A stretch of 64,000 nucleotides of DNA from Bacillus sp. S3 (GCF_005154805.1 NZ_CP039727.1:989501-1053500); one strand, 5' to 3'; positions 52,077-60,650 are shown, counted from the stretch's first letter. Translations and numbers: made by a program. Notes: generated by a model not told the origin, from the letters alone.

Positions 52077-52796
52077 ATGAGTACAAATGAATTAAGAGAA
52101 ACGCCTCATATTAAACCAAATGGTGTAGAAATAGCGGAAACGATTCTTTTACCAGGGGATCCATTACGGGCAAAATTTATCGCCGATACCTATTTGGAGG
52201 ATGTCGTCCAGTTTAATGACGTACGTAATATGTATGGATATACTGGAACATTTAAAGGAAAAAGAATTTCTGTTATGGGAACGGGTATGGGCACACCTAG
52301 TATGAGCCTTTATTCATGGGAGCTCATCCATATTTTTGGAGTGAAAAATTTAATTCGGATTGGTTCATGTGGAGCGATCCAAGACCAATTGAACTTGTAT
52401 GATATTGTCATTGCAATGGGGGCATCAACTGACTCTAACTATGTCCAGCAATACAATCTTCCGGGGCAATATTCAAATATAGCTTCGTTTGCACTCTTAG
52501 AGAAAGCAAAGAAAGTAGCAGACGAAAAAGGTCTTCCTGTTCATGTAGGAAATGTCCTTTCCAGTGATTTCTTTTATAATGCGGACCAAACAGCTTTAGA
52601 AAGATGGAGTAAGATGGGCATTTTGTGTGCGGAGATGGAAACAGCAGGACTGTATATGAATGCAGCTCACGCGGGAGTGAATGCATTGACCATTTTAACC
52701 GTTAGTGACCATATATTTAGACATGAGCAAACAACAACGGAAGAAAGACAAACAGCGTTTACGAATATGATGGAAATTGCCTTGGAGCTTGCTTAA
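52077..52796 (+). CDS. deoD: Purine-nucleoside phosphorylase DeoD
   Basis: 239 residues, the trimeric or hexameric bacterial PNP type that splits purine nucleosides with phosphate into base and (deoxy)ribose-1-phosphate. Family blocks are GDPLRAKFIADTYLEDVVQFNDVRNMYGYTG near the start, SVMGTGMGTPSMSLY, RIGSCGAIQDQLNLYDIVIA and LCAEMETAGLYMNAAHAGVNALTILTVSDH, which include the phosphate-binding Arg and the Met-Glu-Thr base site. AAAAGGAGAGAACGAAC precedes ATG. It is followed 63 bp later by an MFS gene and preceded by an operator-like cluster. Confidence 0.96.
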   Translation: MSTNELRETPHIKPNGVEIAETILLPGDPLRAKFIADTYLEDVVQFNDVRNMYGYTGTFKGKRISVMGTGMGTPSMSLYSWELIHIFGVKNLIRIGSCGAIQDQLNLYDIVIAMGASTDSNYVQQYNLPGQYSNIASFALLEKAKKVADEKGLPVHVGNVLSSDFFYNADQTALERWSKMGILCAEMETAGLYMNAAHAGVNALTILTVSDHIFRHEQTTTEERQTAFTNMMEIALELA

Positions 52797-52859
52797 GAAG
52801 TTCACATTATTTCTTAAGGATTTTAGCAACTTGGGCAAGAGGGAGATGAATTGTAGTAC

Positions 52860-54233
52860 ATGACTACCTTTAGTATGAATAAATCCGAAGCGCAAGACGT
52901 TACGATAAAAAAAGCTGTGCCAGTTCTATTATTATTGTTTGTTTTGTGCTTGGTAATTGATAATTCATTTAAAATTATTTCTGTAGATATGGCCAAAGAC
53001 TTTGGAATTTCTGCAACAACAGTCAGCTGGCAAGCAACATTGGCTGGTCTTGTTATCGGCATTGGAGCCGTCGTGTATGCTGCTTTAGCTGACTCCATTA
53101 GTATTAGAAGATTATTAAGTGTGGGAATTATTCTAATTTGTGTGGGTTCATTAATGGGCTATGTGCTTCAACATTCATTTGTGCTTGTAGTTATCTCACG
53201 TATCATTCAAACAGCCGGGTTGGCTTCAGCAGAAACGTTATACGTAATTTTTGTTACGAAACATTTACCTCAAAATGAACAAAAGAAGTTTTTGGGATTT
53301 AGTACGAGCAGCTACGCCCTATCGCTTGTTATTGGTTCATTGACAGGTGGTTATGTATCAACATATTTACATTGGACAAGCCTATTTTTAGTTGCTCTTA
53401 TCACCATCGTGCTTCTTCCTTTTATCTTGAAATATCTTCCAAAGGAAACAGGGAAGGCTGGCTTTGTTGATGTTATTGGCTTGTTCCTTGTAGGTGTTAT
53501 TGCTGCGTTTCTAATGTTATATATTTCAAACTTCAATTGGATTTATTTACTGGTGTTTATTTTGGCGATTTTTATATTTCTTGCTTATATTAGCAAGAAC
53601 GCCAAGGCATTCATTGATATTTCATTCTTCAAAAATAAACGGTTTGTTTCACTGCTTGCTGTAGCGTTTGTAATTTACTCGGTTCAATTAGCGTATATAT
53701 TTCTATTTCCATTTTTGCTTGAAAACATTTATGGTTTGAAACTTGATACGATTTCTTTATTATTGATTCCAGCGTATGTTTTATCTGCCACAGTTGGTGC
53801 ACTCTCTGGAAAAATTGCTCAATTTCTCGGAAGTAAGCAATCGATTATTATAGCAATGGCTGGCATTACTGTCAGTGTATTATTAGGTGGATTGTTTATC
53901 CAAAGTTCAGTGGTCGTGTTTGTTTTTTCAATGATACTATTCTCTAGTTCATTTGCACTCATGTACGCACCGATGATTGATTCATGTGTAAGTACAATTG
54001 CCAAGGAAAAATCCGGCACAGCGGTAGGCTTTTATAATCTCGTTCTGAATGTAGCCGCTTCAATTGGTATTGCCTATACAGCTGCGATGATGGATTCAGC
54101 TTCTATGAAAACTAATTTGTTGGGATATATCCACATTGCAAATGCATCCATGTATAGCAATATATTATTAATTTTATCCATAATCTCAGCTTTTAGTTTA
54201 GTTGTATATTGGGGATTGGTTGGGCGAAAGTAA
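52860..54233 (+). CDS. MFS transporter, DHA2/TetA(L)-like
   Basis: 457 residues, 12-14 membrane helices, similar in length and layout to Gram-positive TetA(L)/(K). The motif A-like turn is IGAVVYAALADSISIRRLLSVGIIL, and the end (NASMYSNILLILSIISAFSLVVYW) mirrors TetL. It lacks other evidence of tetracycline specificity. Cotranscription with deoD suggests transport of a nucleoside or base derivative; that is inference. AGAGGGAGATG lies about 15 bp before the ATG, a long spacing, so the start is uncertain. Confidence 0.82.
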   Translation: MTTFSMNKSEAQDVTIKKAVPVLLLLFVLCLVIDNSFKIISVDMAKDFGISATTVSWQATLAGLVIGIGAVVYAALADSISIRRLLSVGIILICVGSLMGYVLQHSFVLVVISRIIQTAGLASAETLYVIFVTKHLPQNEQKKFLGFSTSSYALSLVIGSLTGGYVSTYLHWTSLFLVALITIVLLPFILKYLPKETGKAGFVDVIGLFLVGVIAAFLMLYISNFNWIYLLVFILAIFIFLAYISKNAKAFIDISFFKNKRFVSLLAVAFVIYSVQLAYIFLFPFLLENIYGLKLDTISLLLIPAYVLSATVGALSGKIAQFLGSKQSIIIAMAGITVSVLLGGLFIQSSVVVFVFSMILFSSSFALMYAPMIDSCVSTIAKEKSGTAVGFYNLVLNVAASIGIAYTAAMMDSASMKTNLLGYIHIANASMYSNILLILSIISAFSLVVYWGLVGRK

Positions 54234-54266
54234 CTCCTTAAAAAACCATATAGGTTTATATTGAAG

Positions 54267-54302
54267 AGAACTCTGAGACGGAAAAGTCCAGGGTTCTTTT
54301 TA
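54267..54302 (+). terminator. Terminator of the deoD-MFS unit
   Basis: AGAACTCTGAGAC pairs with GTCCAGGGTTCT (two mismatches) around GGAAAA, followed by TTTTTAT. Confidence 0.65.
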
Positions 54303-54405
54303 TATTGGGAGTTAGGCGAATGATGACAGCCATTGTTCGCCTTGTGTATAATCAAGAAGTGGACTGTAGTTTTTTTCCATAAAAGGAGTGGCGCTGATTG
54401 TTACG

Positions 54406-55002
54406 ATGAAAAACAAATCACTTTGGTTATCGATTGGATTATCCCAACTTATATTTATGGCTCTATTCCCCATCTGGTTACGGCTATTATCTTATCTACA
54501 TCCTATTGTTCTGGCCGTCGTTTGGTTGTGTGTAACAATACTTGTGTTTTTTGTGGTTTACTTTGCGCGTAAAGAAACCATCCCTATCTCAAAAACTATC
54601 ATTATTAGCATTGTAATCGTGTATAGTTTCGGCCTTTTGGTATTACTATTTTTCCGTCCGTCAAATCAGGATTATGGTCAAATTAATCTTATTCCATTTA
54701 AAACAATTGCAGGTTTTCTGTCAGGGAATGGGAAATTTTTCGTTGCTTTTTATAATATCACGGCTAATGTTTTGCTTTTCGTCCCGTTTGGTGTCGTTAC
54801 CCTTTTATTATCCAAAAACCCATCGAGACCTAAGCTGTTTTTTATACCTGGCTTGATTATTCTTCTAATTGAAACGACTCAACACCTGACAAAGCGGGGC
54901 AGTATGGATATTGATGATTTGATCTTAAATTTGCTGGGGGTATGGATTGGCTATGTTTTGTATCCGGCGATTCATAAAGTGGTGAAGGTCAAAGGTTCTT
55001 AA
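54406..55002 (+). CDS. VanZ-family membrane protein
   Basis: 198 residues with five hydrophobic segments. VanZ hallmarks are INLIPFKTIAGFLSGNGKFFVAFYNITANVLLFVPFGVVTLLLS and the terminal LIETTQHLTKRGSMDIDDLILNLLGVWIGY, with the acidic DxDD site. VanZ-like proteins are linked to teicoplanin resistance or membrane phosphate chemistry; the biochemical role is unproven. ATG at 54406 is given. AAAAGGAG lies 17 bp upstream, so a start between 54388 and 54400 cannot be excluded. Confidence 0.85.
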   Translation: MKNKSLWLSIGLSQLIFMALFPIWLRLLSYLHPIVLAVVWLCVTILVFFVVYFARKETIPISKTIIISIVIVYSFGLLVLLFFRPSNQDYGQINLIPFKTIAGFLSGNGKFFVAFYNITANVLLFVPFGVVTLLLSKNPSRPKLFFIPGLIILLIETTQHLTKRGSMDIDDLILNLLGVWIGYVLYPAIHKVVKVKGS

Positions 55003-55049
55003 GTCTGAGTTTGGCTTTTGGATGAAGGCGTTGAATAATCAAACTGGCA

Positions 55050-55074
55050 GGCCTCATGAGCGGTTCATGAGGCC
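55050..55074. terminator. Hairpin between vanZ and araC genes
   Basis: GGCCTCATGA (55050-55059) pairs perfectly with 55065-55074. It lies between convergent genes; there is no strong T-run on either side. Confidence 0.5.
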
Positions 55075-55093
55075 AAAGGCAAAAAACTTATAG

Positions 55094-55966
55094 TTACTTC
55101 AGTTCTTCCATTAATGGAATCCAAATTTCGGAATAGTAATCAGTGCTCCACGGATCTCCCTCAAAATAGACTTCTAATTCGGGAGTACCGGCAGGCTTAT
55201 AGTGATTGGAAGGAAACCATTCTGAATAGATTTGCTTCCATACCTTCTGGATAGCATCGGGCATCGCACCGTGAACCTCGAAAACAACCCACTTCGATGG
55301 CGGGATTTCAAGCGTCAAAAAACCTTCAGGAACGTCCCCAACGGATTCAGCAGCAATCCAGTAATCGATTAATGGTGATTGTTGATCTGTATTTTCGACG
55401 CATACGCCCAGAAGTCCTTTGATTTCCCCGTTATTTAACTGGATTAGTAAATCGCTGGTCCCTTCGGTATTAGCATCATCCCACATTTTTGGGATGCCAA
55501 TTAGATTCTCCCCATTTACACATGAAAACTCTCTCTTGACGCCAACAACTTGGAAACCTTCTCTTTCGACAATTTTGTAATTCATCGGATCTGCTCCCTT
55601 CAGACTCACCTGAATCATCAGGCGGTTATACGATTTCAGCATTCCACGGTAATTTCTTGCTTGGCTAGGTGTAATCCCGTGTTGCCTCCGAAATGCTTTG
55701 GTAAAAGCTTCAGGAGTGTCATAGCCATATTTCAGGGCGATGTCTATAATTTTACTGTTAGTATGTGAGAGTTCTTGCGCAGCGAGAGTTAATCGTCTGC
55801 GGCGAATATACTCACCAACCGTAATATCTGTTAAAATTGCAAAAGTACGTTGAAAATGAAATACCGAGACATTGGCTTGATTCGCAATTTTTTTCATAGA
55901 AATTGTCTCTAATAAATGCTCTTCCATATAGTCGATTGCCCTTTGCAACGATTCGACCCATCCCAT
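55094..55966 (-). CDS. AraC-family regulator with GyrI-like effector domain
   Basis: 290 residues. N-terminal AraC double helix-turn-helix (about 1-100): TISMKKIANQANVSVFHFQRTFAILTDITVGEYIRRRRLTLAAQELSHTNSKIIDIALKYGYDTPEAFTKAFRRQHGITPSQAR (in part). C-terminal GyrI/AraC-E effector-binding domain from about 130 (MNYKIVEREGFQVVGVKREFS) to the end (EVYFEGDPWSTDYYSEIWIPL). Resembles Rob and BmrR-type multidrug sensors. ATG at 55966 follows GGGAGTG at 9 bp; a longer GTG start at 55975 is weaker. The region upstream contains tandem array 2. Confidence 0.88.
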   Translation of the reverse strand: MGWVESLQRAIDYMEEHLLETISMKKIANQANVSVFHFQRTFAILTDITVGEYIRRRRLTLAAQELSHTNSKIIDIALKYGYDTPEAFTKAFRRQHGITPSQARNYRGMLKSYNRLMIQVSLKGADPMNYKIVEREGFQVVGVKREFSCVNGENLIGIPKMWDDANTEGTSDLLIQLNNGEIKGLLGVCVENTDQQSPLIDYWIAAESVGDVPEGFLTLEIPPSKWVVFEVHGAMPDAIQKVWKQIYSEWFPSNHYKPAGTPELEVYFEGDPWSTDYYSEIWIPLMEELK

Positions 55967-56114
55967 ATCGCTCACTCCCTGATTCTAGCCTACTAGCAAT
56001 CTGAACAAAAATCCTGTCAATTTATGCTTGATTCGAACAGGTTCCTTATATCCTTATTTTTACCAGGTTGTTCATAAATGTCCAATTTTTATCTAAAAGA
56101 TTTTCGCTCGAGCG

Positions 56115-56374
56115 GGTTACATTAACCGAAAAGGAAAAAATAGTGGCCTTGTGGTAAATGAAAAGAGGTTACATTGACCGAAAAAGAAAAAATTGTGGCC
56201 TTGTGGTAAATGAAAAGGGGTTACATTAACCGAAAGGGGACAAAGAGCACTCGAACGGTTAATGAAAAGGAGTTACATTGACCGAAGAGGGAAAAAGGGC
56301 ACTTGAACGGTAAATGAAAAGGAGTTACCTTGACCAATAAGGGACAACGAGCTCTCATACGGTAAATGAACAGT
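56115..56374. repeat. Tandem array of five 52-bp monomers (array 2)
   Basis: Five monomers start at 56115, 56167, 56219, 56271 and 56323, each exactly 52 bp. The core is GGTTACATTAACC, a stretch of GAAAA(A/G)GGAAAAA type, then a variable block and GGTAAATGAAAAG. Inverted repeats within a monomer pair CATTAACCG with CGGTTAATG (56224-56232 and 56256-56264 in monomer 3). Units 1-2 and 3-5 differ in the middle block. 52 is not a multiple of 3, so the array is not coding. Confidence 0.92.
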
Positions 56375-56413
56375 CATGAGCATAAATTAGTAATCGGATT
56401 TGCTATATTGATA

Positions 56414-56442
56414 TCTAAAAAAACGACAGATTTCTGTCGTTT
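56414..56442 (-). terminator. Terminator of the YiaAB-like gene
   Basis: AAACGACAGA (56421-56430) pairs perfectly with 56433-56442; on the minus strand it is followed by seven T residues. Confidence 0.8.
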
Positions 56443-56565
56443 CAATTTTCTAATTCCACATATTCACCCGATTGTAATATTTGATCTTATTATAACGGTA
56501 ATCGAGTTAGAACGTCGTACACCCTAGATTTGAATTAGCCTCCAGTCAAATCCAGAGAAAATAAA

Positions 56566-57036
56566 TCAATCTCTTTCTCTAGCCCTTTGTGTATCTCTAA
56601 TATTCTTTTGGACCGTTATGGCTGCAAATAAACTAAGAACAAAAGCCATACCATAAAATCCTTTTTCGCTTAAATCAATACTTCCTGCATTGAATAAACC
56701 GATACCCATTAATGAAATAGATACAATAAGTGCAAACCAACTAATCCCATAATAAATATTAGTAACAGGTATTCCCTCATCCTTATCTCTTACTGCTTTT
56801 TGTAAAGATACCGCTGCATAGAGTCCAAATATTAAAACTGCAAAGTAATACCCTTTTTCGTTCAATTGCATAGATGCGTTAAACAAACCTATGAGATATG
56901 CCGCAACACCTACTAATAGCGCAGCCCAAGAAGCACCTATGAAAGCTGGAGTAGGTTCTCCTTCTTTCCTTGCTACTTTCATTTTTGGATCCTTTTGTTT
57001 TCCTTTATCTAACAAAACCTCATTATCATTAGACAT
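56566..57036 (-). CDS. YiaAB two-helix-domain membrane protein
   Basis: 156 residues. After a charged N-terminus (about 30 residues) two copies of the YiaAB two-helix domain occur: [54 protein letters not shown] and [54 protein letters not shown] (each in part). The pair of Gly-Phe-Asn-Ala turns is characteristic. Function unknown; in enterobacteria it is linked to envelope stress. GGGAGGCGG precedes the ATG. Confidence 0.85.
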   Translation of the reverse strand: MSNDNEVLLDKGKQKDPKMKVARKEGEPTPAFIGASWAALLVGVAAYLIGLFNASMQLNEKGYYFAVLIFGLYAAVSLQKAVRDKDEGIPVTNIYYGISWFALIVSISLMGIGLFNAGSIDLSEKGFYGMAFVLSLFAAITVQKNIRDTQRARERD

Positions 57037-57425
57037 TGAATGTTCCGCCTCCCTCTTTTTATCGAATAAAAATGGAGCACTAGATAGACTGTAGTGCTCC
57101 TATCTAAATCTATTATATAGAAGTTTCTTACAAAAAATAGATAATTTTTTACTTTATTTCCAATTAAGATAAAAGTCCATGGCTGAATGTTAGGAGCTGT
57201 ACTTGATTTTTCAACAATAAAGGCTTTTTTCATCAAGAAGGTCGGTGCCAGAGCAATCAAGGTCGTGTCCAATTGGATTTGCTGCGTAATTAAATTGTTC
57301 TTATAAGATATTTTTACAAAAAATCATATGGGCATGTATTTCGGGACACTAAACGTTCCTTTTTTCCACATTTGTGTTAAAGTTAGGGGGAAATTATATA
57401 GGATATACGCAGGTGAGGGATTAAC
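57037..57425. other. Intergenic region before the MFS exporter
   Basis: 389 bp between divergent genes. A plus-strand stretch from about 57192 could encode about 40 residues (GAVLDFSTIKAFFIKKVGAR...) without a start, perhaps a gene relic. The MFS promoter should lie near 57360-57400. No clear regulatory palindrome. Confidence 0.4.
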
Positions 57426-58628
57426 ATGGAAGGCTGGAAACGAAATTTATGGGTGCTGTGGATTGGAGTCTTTTTTACATCAGCAAGCTTTTCAATGGTG
57501 ATTCCGTTTTTGCCCATTTTTCTTCCGCAAATTGGTGTCACCGAACATGTTGAGATGTGGGCAGGATTGTTATTCAGCGCTGCTTTCTTTGCTGGAGCCA
57601 TCGCTTCACCATTCTGGGGGAGTGTAGCTGATAAATATGGACGAAAACCGATGATTATCCGGGCCGGCTTTTGTCTATTTATCATCTACACTCTAACCGC
57701 TTTTGTAACCAATCCTTATCAGTTATTGGCCTTGCGAATTTCCCAAGGACTATTAACTGGATTTATTCCTGGAGCGATTGCCTTAATTGGGACGAATACA
57801 CCGGGCAAAAAAGTAGGCTACGCGTTGTCAATGATTTCAACCGCATCCGCTTCAGGCGGGATTGTCGGACCTCTTCTAGGAGGGGGGATTGCCCATTTGG
57901 TCGGCAATCGCTGGGCCTTTGGCAGTGCTGGGATCTTCACTTTGATTTCGACGATTCTCGTCATCCTTTGGGTGACCGAGGAGAATTTTACGCCAAGCAA
58001 AAAGCGAGGTTCTGTCAAAAATGATATAAAAGAAGCCTGGAGCAATCGGCCATTGATGCTGGTGCTTTTCTTAACCATCATTACCGCGGGGTCTATTATG
58101 ACGATTGAGCCGGTACTTCCTTTGTATATTGTAAAATTGGGCGGTTCAGTGGACAAGGCTTCACTGCTGGCGGGTATCGTGTTTTCCCTTCCTGGGATTG
58201 CCAGTGCTTTATTTGCACCTGTCTGGGGAAGGTGGGCTGATAAAGTAGGATTTCATCGCGTACTCGTGATAGGTTTACTTGGCGGCGGGATTGGCACGCT
58301 GGCACAAATTCTATTCAGCGAAATAATTGGCTTTTCGATGATCCGATTTGTATTTGGTGTCTTTTTCTGTGCGGTGTATCCTGCATTAAATGGTCTTGTT
58401 GTGAAATCAACAGCGGAGGACTTCCGCGGCCGGGCATTTGGATTAAGTCAAACCGCCAACCAGATCGGCGGGATGATGGGCCCGATGATTGGCGGTTTCA
58501 TTGGCGGCATTTTCCCTGTGCAAATCGTGTTTGTTGTAACAGGTATCCTGCTTTTGGCTGCAATGGGAGCGGCCTATTGGAAAGGAAAGAGTCTGATCGG
58601 CCTATCAGCAAGAAAAAGTAACGCTTAG
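57426..58628 (+). CDS. MFS drug-exporter-like transporter (DHA1 type)
   Basis: 400 residues with 12 helices. Motif A is GSVADKYGRKPMI after helix 2, repeated as WGRWADKVGFHRVL after helix 8; motif C is SGGIVGPLLGGGIA in helix 5, which marks antiporters. The organisation fits DHA1 exporters such as MdtG/NorA relatives. Substrate unknown. Start ATG at 57426 follows AGGTGAGGG. The tail (LIGLSARKSNA) is short. Array 3 begins 45 bp after its stop. Confidence 0.87.
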   Translation: MEGWKRNLWVLWIGVFFTSASFSMVIPFLPIFLPQIGVTEHVEMWAGLLFSAAFFAGAIASPFWGSVADKYGRKPMIIRAGFCLFIIYTLTAFVTNPYQLLALRISQGLLTGFIPGAIALIGTNTPGKKVGYALSMISTASASGGIVGPLLGGGIAHLVGNRWAFGSAGIFTLISTILVILWVTEENFTPSKKRGSVKNDIKEAWSNRPLMLVLFLTIITAGSIMTIEPVLPLYIVKLGGSVDKASLLAGIVFSLPGIASALFAPVWGRWADKVGFHRVLVIGLLGGGIGTLAQILFSEIIGFSMIRFVFGVFFCAVYPALNGLVVKSTAEDFRGRAFGLSQTANQIGGMMGPMIGGFIGGIFPVQIVFVVTGILLLAAMGAAYWKGKSLIGLSARKSNA

Positions 58629-58672
58629 TGGGTTTGAGAAAAAGAAGAAGAGGGGAAATTCGGAAGAACGCA

Positions 58673-58860
58673 GGAATTGGCAGGGGACATTTATAAGGCG
58701 AATGAAGGACATATTCGAGTGAAAGCTAGAGAGAAAAGTCCTTCATAAGATGAATGAGGGACATTTTTATTAGAAGGCTAGAGAGAAAAGTCCTTCATAA
58801 GATGAATGAAGGACTTTTTAATGAGAAAGCTAGAGTGAAAAGTCCTTCAGTCGTTCTGCC
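58673..58860. repeat. Tandem array of 52-bp monomers (array 3)
   Basis: Monomers start at 58673, 58725, 58777 and 58829 (last partial), exactly 52 bp apart. Shared core: GCTAGAGAGAAAAGTCCTTCATAAG, then GATGAATGAGGGACATTTTT-type sequence (shown in parts). A perfect 10-bp hairpin occurs in the junction of monomer 3 (AGTCCTTCAT at 58789-58798 with ATGAAGGACT at 58806-58815, then TTTT), giving a terminator-like shape. Monomer 1 is degenerate. The array lies between convergent MFS and EamA genes. Confidence 0.9.
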
Positions 58861-58879
58861 CGTCCAGCCCCGGCTACTC

Positions 58880-59791
58880 TTAAGATACCGATTCCCCTTC
58901 CAAAGAAACAGCCTTCATTTTAGCTTTAGATATCTTCACATTACCGGCAACAATTCCGCCTAAAATTAAAACAACCCCGATCCATTGTGAGATGCTAACC
59001 TGTTCTGCTAAAACTAGTGATGATAGTATGACTGCAATCGGAAGTTCGGAAGCTGTTAAGATGGTTCCAAGTCCCGGACCGATATGCGGCATTCCGATTG
59101 AAAGTAAAAGCGGCGGCAGAGCAACTCCTAGTAAGCCAAGGTACAGACCGTATGGCGCTACTCCGATGAAAACAGGTAAATCCAATAACTCCGTTGGCTG
59201 AACGAGAATCAGTACAGTAATCAAACCGCCAGTGGCAAAAAGAGCACTCTTTTGCACAGGTGGTGTATCCTTTTCCACCGTACTGCTCAGAAAGATAAAA
59301 GAGGTATATGTCAAAGCCGACAGTAGTCCCCAAACGGTCCCCTGCCATGTAATTTCCCCGCCGCCTTCAGTGATTACACCAGCTGCAAGAATCGACCCAA
59401 TGACAAGAATACCAATCGAAACAACCTTCCCAATTGTCGGCGGCTTTTTATAAAAAATCCATTCAAATAAGCTGCCAATCCAAACAAATTGAAATAAGAA
59501 TATAATTGCTAGGGATGCGTGAAGTGTTTGCAATGATTGATAATAAAAGACACCCGTAAGACCCAGTGGAATTCCCGATAATAGCAGTGTACCTATTTTA
59601 GCAAGTGTAAGTTTTTTCTTTTTTGAAAAAAGAGCCAAAATCCAAATTAGTAAAGCCCCCATTAGGTATTGACTCCCAGTGACCTCTGCAACGGTAAAAC
59701 CAGCTGAATAAGCTAGTTTTACAAATGTGGATAATGCGCCGTAACAGCATCCCCCTAAAAAAACAAGAAGTGCATATTGCCATGTTTTCAT
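58880..59791 (-). CDS. EamA-family (DMT) permease with attenuator-like leader
   Basis: 303 residues with ten helices in two EamA repeats, opening TWQYALLVFLGGCCYGALSTFVKLAYSAGFTVAEVTGSQYLMGALLIW (in part). Repeat 2 begins GTVWGLLSALTYTSFIFLSSTVEKD. Substrate unknown. ATG at 59791 follows AAAGGGG at 9 bp; longer frames start inside the hairpin region and are not used. A strong promoter and a rho-independent hairpin precede the gene, so transcription may be controlled by attenuation or by a palindromic operator. Confidence 0.87.
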   Translation of the reverse strand: MKTWQYALLVFLGGCCYGALSTFVKLAYSAGFTVAEVTGSQYLMGALLIWILALFSKKKKLTLAKIGTLLLSGIPLGLTGVFYYQSLQTLHASLAIIFLFQFVWIGSLFEWIFYKKPPTIGKVVSIGILVIGSILAAGVITEGGGEITWQGTVWGLLSALTYTSFIFLSSTVEKDTPPVQKSALFATGGLITVLILVQPTELLDLPVFIGVAPYGLYLGLLGVALPPLLLSIGMPHIGPGLGTILTASELPIAVILSSLVLAEQVSISQWIGVVLILGGIVAGNVKISKAKMKAVSLEGESVS

Positions 59792-59838
59792 TTCTTCTAC
59801 CCCTTTCATTCTATCGAGCCGTAGCTCCTTTTTAACGC

Positions 59839-59875
59839 AAAAAAGCCACACAGCTATAGTAATAAGCTGTGTGGC
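59839..59875 (-). terminator. Terminator hairpin in the leader of the EamA gene
   Basis: On the minus strand GCCACACAGCT pairs with AGCTGTGTGGC around a 9-nt loop, followed by TTTTTTG. It lies between the promoter (59943-59971) and the EamA start at 59791, so it should stop transcripts unless relieved. Confidence 0.8.
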
Positions 59876-59942
59876 GAAAATAGAGAATTCTCTAGAAAAG
59901 TCCACAAACAAATGGTTTTTTATTATTCAATCTGACTTTGTT

Positions 59943-59971
59943 ACTTTAAAACAAATGACAATGAATGTCAA
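59943..59971 (-). promoter_or_regulatory. Promoter of the EamA gene with overlapping palindrome
   Basis: On the minus strand TTGACA (59966-59971), 17-bp spacer, TAAAGT (59943-59948). The palindrome TGACA-N5-TGTCA (59956-59970) covers the -35 and half of the spacer, as a repressor site would. Confidence 0.7.
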
Positions 59972-60155
59972 TAAAAAAATGAGTATTTTTATGGGTCTCT
60001 CCCTTTTTAGTGGTACACATTTTTTTGTGAAACACCCCCGGTTCCAATAGTTTGGTATTCCTGATTTAGAATGTTCTTCCGATCATTAGGACAAATTCCT
60101 ATTGAATATAGTAATTATGAAGGCATTTGGAATAAGAAGTTAAGGGTGGGATTTT

Positions 60156-60647
60156 ATGCAAATGGGCTCCAATCAGTGGAATCGTTATCTTGGTGCCATC
60201 GATTCCGCCTTAGACAAAGGGATGGCGGCAAAGGAAGTCGTTTGCTCAATAACGACTGGTTTTCGCATGATTCCTTCACTGCGGAATGCACCGGGGCTAA
60301 ATCCCTATCATGCATCAGTGGCAGATGTCGGCTATGGTTTTGATGCGGTAAGGGGGACAATTCAGCGGCTTCGAAATGGTGAAGTGCTCGCTCTCGCTAA
60401 AGAAATGCTTGTTCTTGACCTTGATACACTAAGAATCAGCGAAAAACAATTAGGGCCCAATTTCGATCTTGTAGCGAAAGAGGCAACAGCAGAAACCTAT
60501 TATTTAATCGAGCAAAGTCAATATCTCAACCGGCAAATTGCTGAAAATATTAACGAGGCGATCGGGTACGGGAAGGCACTTTTGGGAGTAGAATGGGATG
60601 CGATTCTAAAGCGGGTCCAAAATATTCAATCCATTCCTCGCCTTTAG
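60156..60647 (+). CDS. Protein of unknown function, paralogue of the next gene
   Basis: 163 residues, all-helical in character, no signal or membrane segment. It shares with the gene at 60856 the pattern L(I/T)TxxRxxP, YHASVADVGYGFDAVRGTIQRLRNGE here versus YRAASEVSYGYAGMRGCIRRNFAHE there, and a similar size. The two are tandem duplicates. AAGGGTGGG precedes ATG at 60156. A 147-bp dispersed repeat lies between the copies, and pspA, ydjG and ydjH follow. I do not recognise the family. Confidence 0.65.
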   Translation: MQMGSNQWNRYLGAIDSALDKGMAAKEVVCSITTGFRMIPSLRNAPGLNPYHASVADVGYGFDAVRGTIQRLRNGEVLALAKEMLVLDLDTLRISEKQLGPNFDLVAKEATAETYYLIEQSQYLNRQIAENINEAIGYGKALLGVEWDAILKRVQNIQSIPRL

Positions 60648-60650
60648 TAA

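Larger units (their letters stand above)
55967..56565. other. 599-bp intergenic region holding array 2
   Basis: Contains the 52-bp repeat array (56115-56374) and a minus-strand terminator (56414-56442). The rest is AT-rich DNA without a gene. It must include the araC promoter region. Confidence 0.6.

Noticed and set aside
52860..54233. Tetracycline resistance gene
   Set aside because: The layout is TetL-like, but similarity is only at family level and the neighbour deoD suggests another substrate.
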